From the NCBI GenBank assembly GCA_900539185.1, contig UQBG01000001.1:189199-253198 (forward strand): 64,000 nucleotides of DNA, in the 5' to 3' direction. The stretch comes from an uncultured Clostridium sp. (GTDB lineage: Bacteria > Bacillota > Clostridia > Lachnospirales > Lachnospiraceae). This document shows, piece by piece, positions 23,792-33,120 of the stretch. Position 1 is the stretch's first letter. The number at the start of each line of letters is the position of its first letter. The notes under the pieces were generated by a model, which saw only the letters and a program-made list of their open reading frames with translations, did no database searches and had not been told where the DNA came from. The translations under genes were made by a program, and so were the position numbers.

Positions 23792-25522
23792 TTACTGTAC
23801 GGTTGCCGAGACTCCTGTCGCCCCAGTCTCAGAGGCTGGTGGTGCCACAATCGTTCCTTCTGAACCACCCGAACCGGAAGAACCATCTTCGGAAGGAGCT
23901 CTGCCTGCCGGTCCTGCACTGATCACCAGCGTTACCGAATCACCTGCATATAGCGTTGTACCGGCTGATACAGACTGCCATACCACACAGCCTGCCGACA
24001 CCGTATCACTATTTTCCGTATTTATAATCACCCGAAGTCCCAGTGCCTCCAGTGCACTTACTGCCTCTGCCTGACTGCTTCCGACTACATTTATCATAAC
24101 CTTCGGTTCTTTTCCCTTACTGATCACGACTTCTACCGTCGTCCGTTCATCCACCTGTGTCCCCGGTGCAATGGACTGTGATACCACTTTTCCTGCCTCA
24201 ACCGTATCCGAATACTGTTCTGTGAGTGTACAGTTTAATGTTACCCTATCCAGTGCCGCTCTTGCCTCTTCCGCTGTTTTTCCGCTCAGATCCGGCACCT
24301 GTGCCGTTGCATATGTACCGATGGAATTCAGATCCCGTCCATACTTATAGTCTACATAACAGATATTCATATCGACATTTCCACTGATTCCGGCTACCGA
24401 TCCCTTTGATGTATACTGCCACATCTGATAAGAACCACTATAGTTTGTCCGTGGCATATCTGCATAATGCGCTACCCATACGCCGTAGGAACCAAGACCT
24501 GCAAATCGTCCCTGCAAATAACTTTTGCTTCCATATACCATTGGCTTATACCCGGCAGATGCAATGACCTGACAGAAGGTGGCAGCTACCTGAGAACGTG
24601 TTTCAGGACTATTGGCATTCGCCCGCCCAGGATCGGATGGTGTACCAGCATCCTCCAAATCGATAATCACAGGATATGTAATCGGAACTCCCTCACGTCG
24701 TATCAGTGTCAATACTGCATATGCCTCTTCTTGTGCTTCCTGTACATTCACTGCCTGTGAAAAGTAGTAAACTCCGACATCCAGCCCTGCATTATAAGCT
24801 CCGTGAATATTTCTGGAAAAATTACGATCTTCTGCCAAAACACCTGTACCATATCCTCTATATCCCGCACGTACAATCGCATAATCAATACCATCTGCCT
24901 TCACAGCCGACCAATTAATCGAACCCTGATGATGGGATACATCAATTCCGCAATAGGATGCCAACGCTCCATTGCCATTAAAGTAATAATGCCTTCCATT
25001 GATAACCTGATCTCCACACACCCGACGGCCTTCATTTGTATAATAACAATGATTGCCGGATATACTGGCCCAGCCCGGTTGTCCATTCCACCGTGGATCC
25101 ACATCCGTCACCTGATTGAATGCCGGAGTCGTATCCGCTGGTTTCACTGCCGGTTCTCTAACAATCGGAGAATCTTCTTTCTTCTCCTCCTCCGGTGTCA
25201 GAATGACTGACTCTACCACTACTTCCTCTACATTAAAGTCACTGTTTGGTATCTCATATTCTAACCGCTTCGCTTCGACACTGTTCATCATCAGAATCTG
25301 TGCATAGTTTGGCATCTTGGATGCAATCTCCAGTGTCTCTACGGACTGTGCATCCCGCACAGTTTCATACTGTTCTGCCGTCTGATAGTTCATCGTCTCC
25401 TCAACCTGATTTCGATGCACCACGACTCCCGCTGTTACACCTCCGACCACCGCGACCGGAACTCCGATCATAATCACCTTCATCCAGATGGTATTCCGTA
25501 TATTTAACCACAGGTTCTTCAA
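23792..25522 (-). CDS. GH25 muramidase with cell-wall-binding repeat and two PASTA domains
   Basis: A 576-residue exported wall hydrolase. It has an N-terminal membrane helix (about residues 14-32), a long linker, and a short aromatic choline-binding-like repeat (GRHYYFNGNGALAS). The GH25 catalytic domain follows (CGIDVSHHQGSINWSAVKADG, AIVRAGYRGYG, IDLEDAG), then two C-terminal PASTA repeats starting VPDLSGKTAEEARAAL and MINVVGSSQAEAVSAL. PASTA domains bind peptidoglycan or muropeptides and are mostly known from penicillin-binding proteins and Ser/Thr kinases, so their use here is as an added wall anchor. The C-terminus is a Gly/Ser/Glu/Pro-rich tail. Confidence 0.9.
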   Translation of the reverse strand: MKNLWLNIRNTIWMKVIMIGVPVAVVGGVTAGVVVHRNQVEETMNYQTAEQYETVRDAQSVETLEIASKMPNYAQILMMNSVEAKRLEYEIPNSDFNVEEVVVESVILTPEEEKKEDSPIVREPAVKPADTTPAFNQVTDVDPRWNGQPGWASISGNHCYYTNEGRRVCGDQVINGRHYYFNGNGALASYCGIDVSHHQGSINWSAVKADGIDYAIVRAGYRGYGTGVLAEDRNFSRNIHGAYNAGLDVGVYYFSQAVNVQEAQEEAYAVLTLIRREGVPITYPVIIDLEDAGTPSDPGRANANSPETRSQVAATFCQVIASAGYKPMVYGSKSYLQGRFAGLGSYGVWVAHYADMPRTNYSGSYQMWQYTSKGSVAGISGNVDMNICYVDYKYGRDLNSIGTYATAQVPDLSGKTAEEARAALDRVTLNCTLTEQYSDTVEAGKVVSQSIAPGTQVDERTTVEVVISKGKEPKVMINVVGSSQAEAVSALEALGLRVIINTENSDTVSAGCVVWQSVSAGTTLYAGDSVTLVISAGPAGRAPSEDGSSGSGGSEGTIVAPPASETGATGVSATVQ

Positions 25523-25585
25523 CTTCCATCCTCTCCTTCGTTCTGCCTATCTTATACGTCTTATTTATTACTCATCTTCTTGTAT

Positions 25586-26527
25586 TTACAGTTTCTCTAC
25601 ATAGTAGTCCAGCCACTTGATCAGATCCTTACATACCTTCTGCCTGTCCAGATCATGCAGCAGCTCATGCCGACTGTCTTTATACATCCGCAGTCTGCAG
25701 TCGAGTCCCAGACTCTTATAGATCTTATACAGGTGCTTCGGTCCCTTTCCAAAGTCACCGACCGGATCCTGATCCCCGGCCATTAAGAGGATCGGCATAT
25801 CCTTTCGCAGCCGTTCCAGATTCTGCTTCTTATTGACCTCCTGCAGTGCCTCCATCATATCCCGATAAGCTCCGACTGTGAAGATAAAGTTGCACTCCGG
25901 TTTTGCATTATACAGTCCAACCTCTTCACGATCCCGGGACAACCAGCTGTTTCGCAGATTTTCTTCCTTAAAGTGCTTATCCAGACCTCCGATTGCCATA
26001 TCATTCACAAAGGTACTCCGATACCGATAACCATCCTTTCTGGTATGTGCGATCAGCTCACACATCCCCTTTCCAAAGGTTACCGTAGCCGTACTGTGGT
26101 ACATCGTACCCATCAGGATCATACCATCTACCGTATCCGGGAACCGTTCCACGAATTCCCGTACCATCAAAGAGCCAAAGCTATGTCCCAGAATGAAGTA
26201 CGGAATCCCCGGATAAGCCCGCTTTGCAATTCCCTGCAAAAGAACCATATCCGATAACAGCTTCCAGTTTCCGTTATGATCTCCAAAGTATCCAAAACAG
26301 TTCTTATTCACCACAGACTGTCCATGTCCTAATGTATCGGCTCCATAGACCACATACCCTTTCTGACACAATGCCTGTGCCAGCGCTTCATATCTCTCGA
26401 TATATTCCACCATACCGTGACAGATATGCACGACCGCCTTTGGTTTTCCTTCCGGCTTCCAGCAATAGCCATGAATCATCGTCACCTCGTCTGTTGACTT
26501 ATAGCTTAATTCCTCTACTGTCGCCAT
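25586..26527 (-). CDS. Alpha/beta hydrolase, monoacylglycerol-lipase-like
   Basis: A 313-residue serine hydrolase with no signal peptide. HGMVEYIERYEALAQAL is the oxyanion region, GADTLGHGQS follows, GHSFGS carries the nucleophilic serine, LLMAGDQDPVGD the acid and DSRHELLHD the histidine. The layout is that of lysophospholipase/monoacylglycerol lipase proteins (Hydrolase_4). Substrate unknown. It lies between the LCP gene and the GH25 pair on one strand and may belong to the same transcript. Confidence 0.85.
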   Translation of the reverse strand: MATVEELSYKSTDEVTMIHGYCWKPEGKPKAVVHICHGMVEYIERYEALAQALCQKGYVVYGADTLGHGQSVVNKNCFGYFGDHNGNWKLLSDMVLLQGIAKRAYPGIPYFILGHSFGSLMVREFVERFPDTVDGMILMGTMYHSTATVTFGKGMCELIAHTRKDGYRYRSTFVNDMAIGGLDKHFKEENLRNSWLSRDREEVGLYNAKPECNFIFTVGAYRDMMEALQEVNKKQNLERLRKDMPILLMAGDQDPVGDFGKGPKHLYKIYKSLGLDCRLRMYKDSRHELLHDLDRQKVCKDLIKWLDYYVEKL

Positions 26528-26566
26528 TGTTTCTCACACACTCCCTTATATAAACTTCTGATCACC

Positions 26567-28090
26567 CTAGAATCCTCCCCGGAACGTCAAATCATCCGGT
26601 GGATATACGCCTGTATTATTCTTGATTTCATCACTGATCCGCAGCACTTCCGAAGAAGGTGTGTAACGATCCTTTCCGCTATCCTGTGTCGTTGCTGTAC
26701 TCTCCGTTGTTCCGGATGAATTCGAATCCCCGTCATTGGCACCACCAGCCGCATCTGTTCCTCCGGTTCCGTCACCGGCCTCATCTTCGGTTGCTGCCTG
26801 CGTCAATGCGGAATCAATCTCCGCATCATAGAAAAACTGATGCAGAAGCTGAACATTATTATCCAGATCTGCCGCCACATCGATCGACAGATCCTGTCCG
26901 ACTGCCTGATCATAGTACATACCTGCATGATATACCATAGGGAACCCTTCATTTCCCGTGATATTATACTCGAACACATTCGCCATCAATGCTATCAGAT
27001 CCTTCTTAGAAAGACTAGTGGAAATATCATCCAGTACATCGTCTAAGATAGTATTCAGCGTACTCAGATCGGAAGTCTTCGCCTTCGTCAAAATCGCTTC
27101 CAGTACCTCTCTCTGTCTGGCCGCACGGTCAATGTCTCCTGCACCGATATTCCGGATCCGACAGTATGTCACGGCCTGTAAGCCATCCAGAGTCACATCT
27201 CCGGTCTCATATAATGCATTATAGCTTCTGCCGGCAATGCTGGCCGTCTCCGGCAGCCAGATATTCACAGACTGTCGTTCTGCTTCATCCACATTCACAG
27301 TAATACCGCCCAGATCATCCACCACCTCGGCCATAGAAGCAAAGTTCACAGTCACATAATCCGTGATCTGAAGATCCAGGTTCTTATTCAATGTCGCTAC
27401 TGCTGCTTTCGGTCCGCCAAACGCATATGCATGGGTGATCTTCGTATACAGACCGTCATTCTTACCGTCCGGATTCTCCATCTCCAGATAGGTATCCCGG
27501 TATACGGATATGATCTTTACATCCTTCGTTTTATTATCGATACTGGCAACCAGAATCGTATCACTCCGATTCCCTGTATCAGAGGTCACATCTCTGGAGT
27601 CCAGACCAAACAGGGCAATGGTGGTATAACCCTCCTGATTATCATCCAGGCCCTCATTGATGCCCAAATCCTCCTCATCCAGCTGATTATAGTCAAGCAT
27701 TCCCAGCTTATTATTCACATAGTAGATCCCATATCCGATGATCAGCAGGGAAAATACGAGTACCTCTACGCCCAGAATTGTCCATAGTTTCTTAATCCGC
27801 TTCTTTCTTGCCAGTGCCTTGGCCGATGGCTTCCTTCTGCGTGATTCACTCATATCTGTATTTCCCCTCTCCTGCATCTTCTGTCGTCTCTCGATCTCTT
27901 CCCGGGTTCTGTGCTCCGCTTCTTCCCGTCTCTGTCTCACATCCCGGTCAACCGTCTCCGCAGAGCCCGGCATCCGCAGACCTGCGGATGCATGACGCAG
28001 TCGATCCATCTCCTCTGCTGTACTTCTTCTCGTTGGTGGAACCTGTGGTCCGGACATACGCCCATTCCGACTCATTCTATTATTTTCCAT
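26567..28090 (-). CDS. LytR-CpsA-Psr (LCP) family wall polymer ligase
   Basis: LCP enzymes transfer lipid-linked polysaccharides or teichoic acids onto peptidoglycan. The 507-residue protein has a cytoplasmic N-terminal region rich in arginine and glutamate (about 100 residues), one membrane helix (IKKLWTILGVEVLVFSLLII), and the LCP domain with IALFGLDSRD, RSDTILVASIDNKTKDVKII, SVYRDTYLEM and later RAARQREVLEAIL. A low-complexity Gly/Thr/Asp tail follows. ATG 28090 has AAAGGA at good spacing; the frame is open to 28195 but includes the promoter. In this genome it could attach the polysaccharide made by the 32-64 kb locus, which is an inference. Confidence 0.9.
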   Translation of the reverse strand: MENNRMSRNGRMSGPQVPPTRRSTAEEMDRLRHASAGLRMPGSAETVDRDVRQRREEAEHRTREEIERRQKMQERGNTDMSESRRRKPSAKALARKKRIKKLWTILGVEVLVFSLLIIGYGIYYVNNKLGMLDYNQLDEEDLGINEGLDDNQEGYTTIALFGLDSRDVTSDTGNRSDTILVASIDNKTKDVKIISVYRDTYLEMENPDGKNDGLYTKITHAYAFGGPKAAVATLNKNLDLQITDYVTVNFASMAEVVDDLGGITVNVDEAERQSVNIWLPETASIAGRSYNALYETGDVTLDGLQAVTYCRIRNIGAGDIDRAARQREVLEAILTKAKTSDLSTLNTILDDVLDDISTSLSKKDLIALMANVFEYNITGNEGFPMVYHAGMYYDQAVGQDLSIDVAADLDNNVQLLHQFFYDAEIDSALTQAATEDEAGDGTGGTDAAGGANDGDSNSSGTTESTATTQDSGKDRYTPSSEVLRISDEIKNNTGVYPPDDLTFRGGF

Positions 28091-28168
28091 ATTACATTCC
28101 TTTTCCCATATAGCTTTCATCTTTGACTCTTCTATAAGAATTGCTACATTGATGCAATTCCCGCAACT

Positions 28169-28197
28169 ATCATACCAAAACAAATCCAAAAGCACAA
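28169..28197 (-). promoter_or_regulatory. Sigma-A type promoter for the LCP/GH25 cluster
   Basis: TTGTGC (28197-28192) and TATGAT (28174-28169) on the minus strand, 17 bases apart, about 80 bases before the LCP start codon. Confidence 0.55.
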
Positions 28198-28239
28198 TAT
28201 CATGCTATGCGGGAATTTCTTAACTTTTTCTGAATGTTC

Positions 28240-28295
28240 AAAAAATACAAGTCATCTCACCAACAGACAAGCTTTGTCCACCAATGAGATGACTT
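28240..28295 (-). terminator. glmS intrinsic terminator
   Basis: On the minus strand AAGTCATCTCA pairs with TGAGATGACTT, extended inward by GGTGGACAAAGC/GCTTGTCTGTTGG, followed by TGTATTTTTTG. It begins 22 bases after the glmS stop codon. Confidence 0.8.
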
Positions 28296-28317
28296 TTATT
28301 TCAATTGATATGGTATC

Positions 28318-30144
28318 CTATTCTACTGTTACGGACTTTGCCAGATTCCGTGGTTTATCCACATCCAGCCCCTTCGCTACCGATACGTAGTATGCAAGCA
28401 ACTGCAACGGGATCACCGATAATGACGGATAAAAACATGGATCCGTCTTCGGCAGTTCAATCACAAAGTCACCAATCTCCTTCATGCCTGCATTTTCCTC
28501 ACTTACCAGTGCACAGACATACGAGCCTCTGGTCTTTACCTCCACGGTATTACTGATCATCTTCTCGAACAGCTCCGGCTGTGTCGATACAGACACCGTC
28601 AGGATTCCATCCTCGATCAGAGAAATCGTACCATGCTTCAGTTCCCCGGCCGCATATGCTTCTGAATGGATATAAGAGATTTCCTTTAACTTCAAGGATC
28701 CTTCCATCGAAGATGCATAGTCTACACCTCGCCCGATAAAGAATACATCCTGTGCATTCGCATACTTCGCCGCAAACCACTGAATCCGCTCCTTATCGCC
28801 CAGAATCTCCTGAATCTTTTCCGGAAGAAGTTTTAATTCCCGAAGCTTATTCTGATAGTCTTCCTCGCTCATCACACCGCGAACTTCTCCGAACAGCATT
28901 CCCAACATATAGATGGCTGTTAACTGTGTACTATATGCCTTTGTAGTAGCAACCGAGATCTCCGGACCCGCCCAGGTATACATGACGTTATCCGCCTCGC
29001 GGGCAATACTGCTTCCAACTACATTTACGATTCCCAGCACCTTTGCTCCCAGCTTCTGCGCCATACGAAGGGCTGCTAATGAATCCGCTGTTTCTCCGGA
29101 CTGACTAATGATGATCACCATAGAGTCCGGTTCCAAAATCGGATCCCGATACCGAAACTCTGATGCCAGATCGATCTCAACCGGTATCCGTGTCATCTTC
29201 TCCAGCACATACTTCCCGACCGCACCGACATGATAGGCAGAGCCACAGCCTATGATATAGATTCTCCGAATCTTCTGAATCTCTTCTCTGGTCATTCCCA
29301 GTTCATCAATTACGATTCTGCCATCCTTGATCCGCGGACTGATCGTAGATTCCACTGCCTTTGGCTGCTCATAGATTTCCTTCATCATGAAATGTTCATA
29401 GCCACCCTTTTCGGCTGCTTCCACATCCCACTCTACCGTTACCATTTCCTTTGTAATCTCTTCACAGTCCTGATTATAGAAATGTACCTCATGCATAGAC
29501 AGTTCTGCCAGTTCATAATTATCGATATAGTATACATTCCGTGTATGCTTCAAAATCGCCGGGACATCCGATGCGATATAATTTCCTGTATCCGATACCC
29601 CTACGATTAATGGTGAATCCTTCCGCACAGCATACACTCTTCCCGGAAAGTCCTTGAACATAATACCAAATGCATAAGAACCAATCACACGATGAAGCAC
29701 CTTAAAGATTGCTTCCTTTGGGTTCCCCTGATAATAATAATCCAGCAAATGGGCTATTACCTCTGAATCCGTCTCTGAGTGAAACCGATAGCCCTTTGAA
29801 AGTAACTTTTCCTTCAGCGGCTGATAATTCTCAATAATTCCATTATGAACCACAGCAATAGTATGGTTCTGGTTATAATGCGGATGTGCATTTGCAACAG
29901 AAGGTTCTCCATGGGTTGCCCACCGGGTATGCCCGATCCCCACATATCCTTTCAGGTTTTCTCCATTCTGTGTCAGATCCCGCAATGCCTGCAAGCGTCC
30001 CTTTGCCTTTACGACATTGATCTTCTCACCATCAAAGACCGCGAGTCCTGCAGAGTCATATCCACGATACTCCAGCTTTGCCAATCCATCTAACAGGATC
30101 GGTGCTGCCGGTTCTTCTCCTACATATCCTACGATACCACACAT
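28318..30144 (-). CDS. glmS: Glutamine-fructose-6-phosphate aminotransferase (isomerizing)
   Basis: GlmS makes glucosamine-6-phosphate, the entry point to UDP-GlcNAc and peptidoglycan. The 608-residue protein starts MCGIVGYVG with the N-terminal nucleophile cysteine of the glutaminase domain, then GIGHTRWATHGEPS and HNGIIENY. The two SIS sugar-binding domains follow (IYIIGCGSAYHVGAVGKYV, ISQSGETADSLAALR, RGVDYASSMEGSLKLKEISYIH), ending in KPRNLAKSVTVE. AGGAGG lies before the ATG. Upstream is a hairpin but no recognisable glmS ribozyme. Confidence 0.97.
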   Translation of the reverse strand: MCGIVGYVGEEPAAPILLDGLAKLEYRGYDSAGLAVFDGEKINVVKAKGRLQALRDLTQNGENLKGYVGIGHTRWATHGEPSVANAHPHYNQNHTIAVVHNGIIENYQPLKEKLLSKGYRFHSETDSEVIAHLLDYYYQGNPKEAIFKVLHRVIGSYAFGIMFKDFPGRVYAVRKDSPLIVGVSDTGNYIASDVPAILKHTRNVYYIDNYELAELSMHEVHFYNQDCEEITKEMVTVEWDVEAAEKGGYEHFMMKEIYEQPKAVESTISPRIKDGRIVIDELGMTREEIQKIRRIYIIGCGSAYHVGAVGKYVLEKMTRIPVEIDLASEFRYRDPILEPDSMVIIISQSGETADSLAALRMAQKLGAKVLGIVNVVGSSIAREADNVMYTWAGPEISVATTKAYSTQLTAIYMLGMLFGEVRGVMSEEDYQNKLRELKLLPEKIQEILGDKERIQWFAAKYANAQDVFFIGRGVDYASSMEGSLKLKEISYIHSEAYAAGELKHGTISLIEDGILTVSVSTQPELFEKMISNTVEVKTRGSYVCALVSEENAGMKEIGDFVIELPKTDPCFYPSLSVIPLQLLAYYVSVAKGLDVDKPRNLAKSVTVE

Positions 30145-30160
30145 ACTGTATCCTCCTTAT

Positions 30161-30195
30161 AACTCACGGATTCAAGGACCTGCCCTGAATCCGTG
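30161..30195 (-). other. Hairpin in the glmS leader
   Basis: CACGGATTCA and TGAATCCGTG are perfect 10-base arms around a 14-base loop. On the minus strand the hairpin ends about 10 bases before the glmS ribosome site. It has no T-run, so it is not a typical terminator. It could affect translation or mRNA stability. Confidence 0.5.
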
Positions 30196-30267
30196 CACCT
30201 ACTGTCTCTATATCATGTTTATTCGAGAAAACCCTCGCTCATACTTCCGTTTTCCCAACTATCACTT

Positions 30268-31992
30268 TTACTGAACTTTCTCCATTAATGCAGCAGTCAG
30301 TGCATCCAGCTTCTGCTGTGCATCTTCGATACTTGTACCCTTTACACCCATATAGAACTTAATCTTTGGCTCTGTACCGGATGGTCTTGCACAACACCAA
30401 GAGTTATTTGACAACTCCCAATACAGGACATTCGACTTCGGCAGTCCGGTAGAGGTTGTTTCACCGGTCTTGCAGTCAACTCTGGTATCTGCATTATAAT
30501 CACGAACCGCCTGTACTTCCAGATCTCCAAAGTTCTTCGGCGGATTCTCACGCAACTGATTCATGATTGCCTGAATCTGTGCTGCACCATCGATTCCCTT
30601 TAAGGTAATGGTCTGCAGGCCTTCCTTGTAATATCCATACTTCTCATAAATCTTAATCATCTGATCCCACAGTGTCATGTTATGCTTCTTGCACCAAGCT
30701 GCTACTTCACATAACATCATAACCGCTACGCAGGCATCCTTATCTCTGGAATGTGTACCTGCCAAACAGCCATAGCTCTCTTCCAAACCAAATACATACT
30801 GATAGCTATGATTCTGCTCAAAGAGCTTGATCTGCTCACCGATATACTTAAAGCCGGTCAGCACTTCAATCAGCTTCATATGATAATCTTCTGCAATCGG
30901 GAATGTCATATTGGTCGTAACAATCGTGGTTACCAGTGCACCATTTGCAGGCAGTGTACCGGTTGCCTTCCGCTCCCGCATGATATACTCACAAATCAGC
31001 ATACCGGACATATTTCCGGTAAAGCTTACATACTCTCCGGTCTTTGTATCCTTCGCATATACACCCAAACGGTCTGCATCCGGATCCGTCGCCAGTACGA
31101 TATCAGCATCCACCTTCTTTGCAAGATCCAGTGCTAATGCAAATGCCTTTGGATCCTCCGGATTCGGATAGGATACGGTTGGGAAGTTTCCATCCGGATA
31201 CTTCTGCTCCGGTACCGGGTATACATGTTCAAAGCCCAGTTCCTTCAGCACACGCTGTACCGGAATGCTGCCGGTACCATGCAATGGGGTATATACAATC
31301 TTAATATCCTTTGCAACTTCCTTAATCATATCCGGATGAATAATCTGCTTCTTTAATTCTGCCAGATACTTATCATCCAGATCGGAACCGATGATATTAT
31401 AGAGTCCTGCCACCTGGGCATCCATCTTATCCATCGTCAATGCATCATGGTAATCCGTTACCTTTGCAACCTCAGCCAGTATATTCTTATCATGTGGCGG
31501 CGTAATCTGCGCACCATCTTCCCAATATACCTTATAGCCGTTATATTCCGGCGGGTTATGGCTGGCTGTAATAACGATACCTGCTATACAGCCCAACTCC
31601 CGTACCGCAAACGACAGTTCCGGTGTCGGACGCAGGGATGGGAATACATATGCCTTGATTCCATTCGCATTCAGACAAAGAGCGGCTACATCTGCGAATT
31701 CTGTCGACATCCGTCTGGAATCGTAGGCGATCGCTACCCCCTTCTGCTCACCTTTTGCAATCTTTATGTAATTTGCCAGTCCCTGTGTGGCCTTCCGAAC
31801 GGTATAAATATTCATACGGTTTGTGCCGGCTCCTAAGATACCACGAAGTCCACCTGTACCAAACTCCAGATCCTTATAAAACCGTTCCTTAATCTCCGCA
31901 TCATTATCCTTTATTGCCTGCAGTTCTGCCCTGGTTGCATCATCAAAGTATGAATCCTCACACCACAGCTTATAGCTTTCCATGTAATCCAT
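30268..31992 (-). CDS. Phosphoglucomutase / phosphomannomutase family (alpha-D-phosphohexomutase)
   Basis: The 574-residue enzyme interconverts sugar 1- and 6-phosphates. GTGGLRGILGAGTNRMN is followed by the phosphoserine loop ITASHNPPEYNGYKVYWEDG, the metal loop ATDPDADRLGV, the sugar-binding FGLEESYGC and the phosphate-binding RPSGTEPKIKFY. The length and GTGGLRG fit the PgcA-type phosphoglucomutases of Firmicutes, which supply glucose-1-phosphate. Glucose-1-phosphate is the substrate of rfbF in the adjacent polysaccharide locus. ATG 31992 is preceded by AAAGGAG at nine bases; ATG 31998 is too close to that site. An extended -10 (TGGTAGAAT) lies at 32060-32068. Confidence 0.92.
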   Translation of the reverse strand: MDYMESYKLWCEDSYFDDATRAELQAIKDNDAEIKERFYKDLEFGTGGLRGILGAGTNRMNIYTVRKATQGLANYIKIAKGEQKGVAIAYDSRRMSTEFADVAALCLNANGIKAYVFPSLRPTPELSFAVRELGCIAGIVITASHNPPEYNGYKVYWEDGAQITPPHDKNILAEVAKVTDYHDALTMDKMDAQVAGLYNIIGSDLDDKYLAELKKQIIHPDMIKEVAKDIKIVYTPLHGTGSIPVQRVLKELGFEHVYPVPEQKYPDGNFPTVSYPNPEDPKAFALALDLAKKVDADIVLATDPDADRLGVYAKDTKTGEYVSFTGNMSGMLICEYIMRERKATGTLPANGALVTTIVTTNMTFPIAEDYHMKLIEVLTGFKYIGEQIKLFEQNHSYQYVFGLEESYGCLAGTHSRDKDACVAVMMLCEVAAWCKKHNMTLWDQMIKIYEKYGYYKEGLQTITLKGIDGAAQIQAIMNQLRENPPKNFGDLEVQAVRDYNADTRVDCKTGETTSTGLPKSNVLYWELSNNSWCCARPSGTEPKIKFYMGVKGTSIEDAQQKLDALTAALMEKVQ

Positions 31993-32059
31993 GTTCATAA
32001 TCTCCTTTCGATTCTGTCCATTTCCCGATCCATCCAACACTCATTGATGGTCAGTTTGT

Positions 32060-32068
32060 ATTCTACCA
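32060..32068 (-). promoter_or_regulatory. Extended -10 promoter for the phosphoglucomutase gene
   Basis: TGGTAGAAT on the minus strand fits an extended -10 element; the -35 region (TTTCCT) is poor. It lies in the 100-base gap between the polysaccharide locus and the mutase gene. Confidence 0.4.
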
Positions 32069-32095
32069 TTAATTACGGAAAAAGGAAATAGAAAC

Positions 32096-33034
32096 TTATA
32101 CCCTTCCTCTCCAATATTCCAATACATCCACAATCGTATCGTCAATACTTAATTCCGGTTTCCACCCTGTGCACTCCCGTAACTTTGTTGTATCTGCCTC
32201 TATCACCGGCACATCAACCGGACGGAACTTTGCGGGATCCTTCCGTATCTCAATTGTTACCTTTGCATTTACTAAGATTCGTTGAAGGATATCTTCAATC
32301 TTAATCGCATGCCCACTTCCTACATTGTAAGTCTCCCCGGCGACTCCATGCTGTATTAATAAAGCATATGCCCGAACTACATCCCGTACATCCGAAAAAT
32401 CGCGAGCCGAACTTAAGTTTCCAACATAGATAACCGGCTCTTGCAAGCCTGCTTCAATCTCTGCCACCTGTTTGCAAAAATCCGCAACCACAAACAACGG
32501 GGCCTGATTCGGTCCAATATGATTAAATGCTCTTACGGAAACTACATCCATCTGATAGGCATCCACATAAATCTTCCCAAACATATTCTGACAAATCTTA
32601 GTCGCTGCATATATATTTGCAGGTCTTACAAAATTTGTCTCCTTTAACGGCGATTCACCTGGCAGGATATGTCCATACTCCTCTCCTGAACCTATTAATA
32701 GCACTCTTGGGTTATAATCCAGTTCACGAACACTATCTAATACATGAACACTCCCTTTAATATTAACATCTATCGTAAGATCCGGATTTTTCCAAGCAAG
32801 ACCTACTGAACTTTGTGCAGCTAAGTGCATAATTGCATCCGGATGAACTTTCTGAAGCAATTGTAATACTCTATCTTTATCCAATATATCAAGATCATAA
32901 ACATCAATGTTTGAAATAGCAATTGTCTCGTGTGGCATCTTAGTAGCTACAACCGTCCAATGCAAATCCTCTTTCAAATGTCGAATCAAATAACTACCTA
33001 CAAACCCGGCAGCACCTATAATCAGCACTTTCAT
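32096..33034 (-). CDS. rmd: GDP-4-keto-6-deoxy-D-mannose reductase (GDP-D-rhamnose synthesis)
   Basis: A 312-residue short-chain dehydrogenase of the extended type. VLIIGAAGFVGSYLIRHL binds NAD(P), the catalytic triad includes GSGEEYG and YAATKICQ (YxxxK), and RAFNHIGPNQ with VVADFCKQVAEIE matches the Rmd family. Rmd reduces the 4-keto product of Gmd to GDP-D-rhamnose. It lies 86 bases downstream of gmd. The alternative, GDP-fucose synthase, has a different C-terminal pattern. ATG 33034 has GAGGA eight bases upstream. Confidence 0.85.
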   Translation of the reverse strand: MKVLIIGAAGFVGSYLIRHLKEDLHWTVVATKMPHETIAISNIDVYDLDILDKDRVLQLLQKVHPDAIMHLAAQSSVGLAWKNPDLTIDVNIKGSVHVLDSVRELDYNPRVLLIGSGEEYGHILPGESPLKETNFVRPANIYAATKICQNMFGKIYVDAYQMDVVSVRAFNHIGPNQAPLFVVADFCKQVAEIEAGLQEPVIYVGNLSSARDFSDVRDVVRAYALLIQHGVAGETYNVGSGHAIKIEDILQRILVNAKVTIEIRKDPAKFRPVDVPVIEADTTKLRECTGWKPELSIDDTIVDVLEYWRGRV

Positions 33035-33120
33035 AATCAAATTCCTCATTTAACTTTTAAAGATAGCAGGGACATGGACAGCACTACTGTTCATATCCCT
33101 ACAGATTTACATGATCCTTA

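Noticed and set aside
30145..30267. glmS ribozyme
   Set aside because: I could not find the conserved ribozyme core in the short gap; only a simple hairpin is visible.
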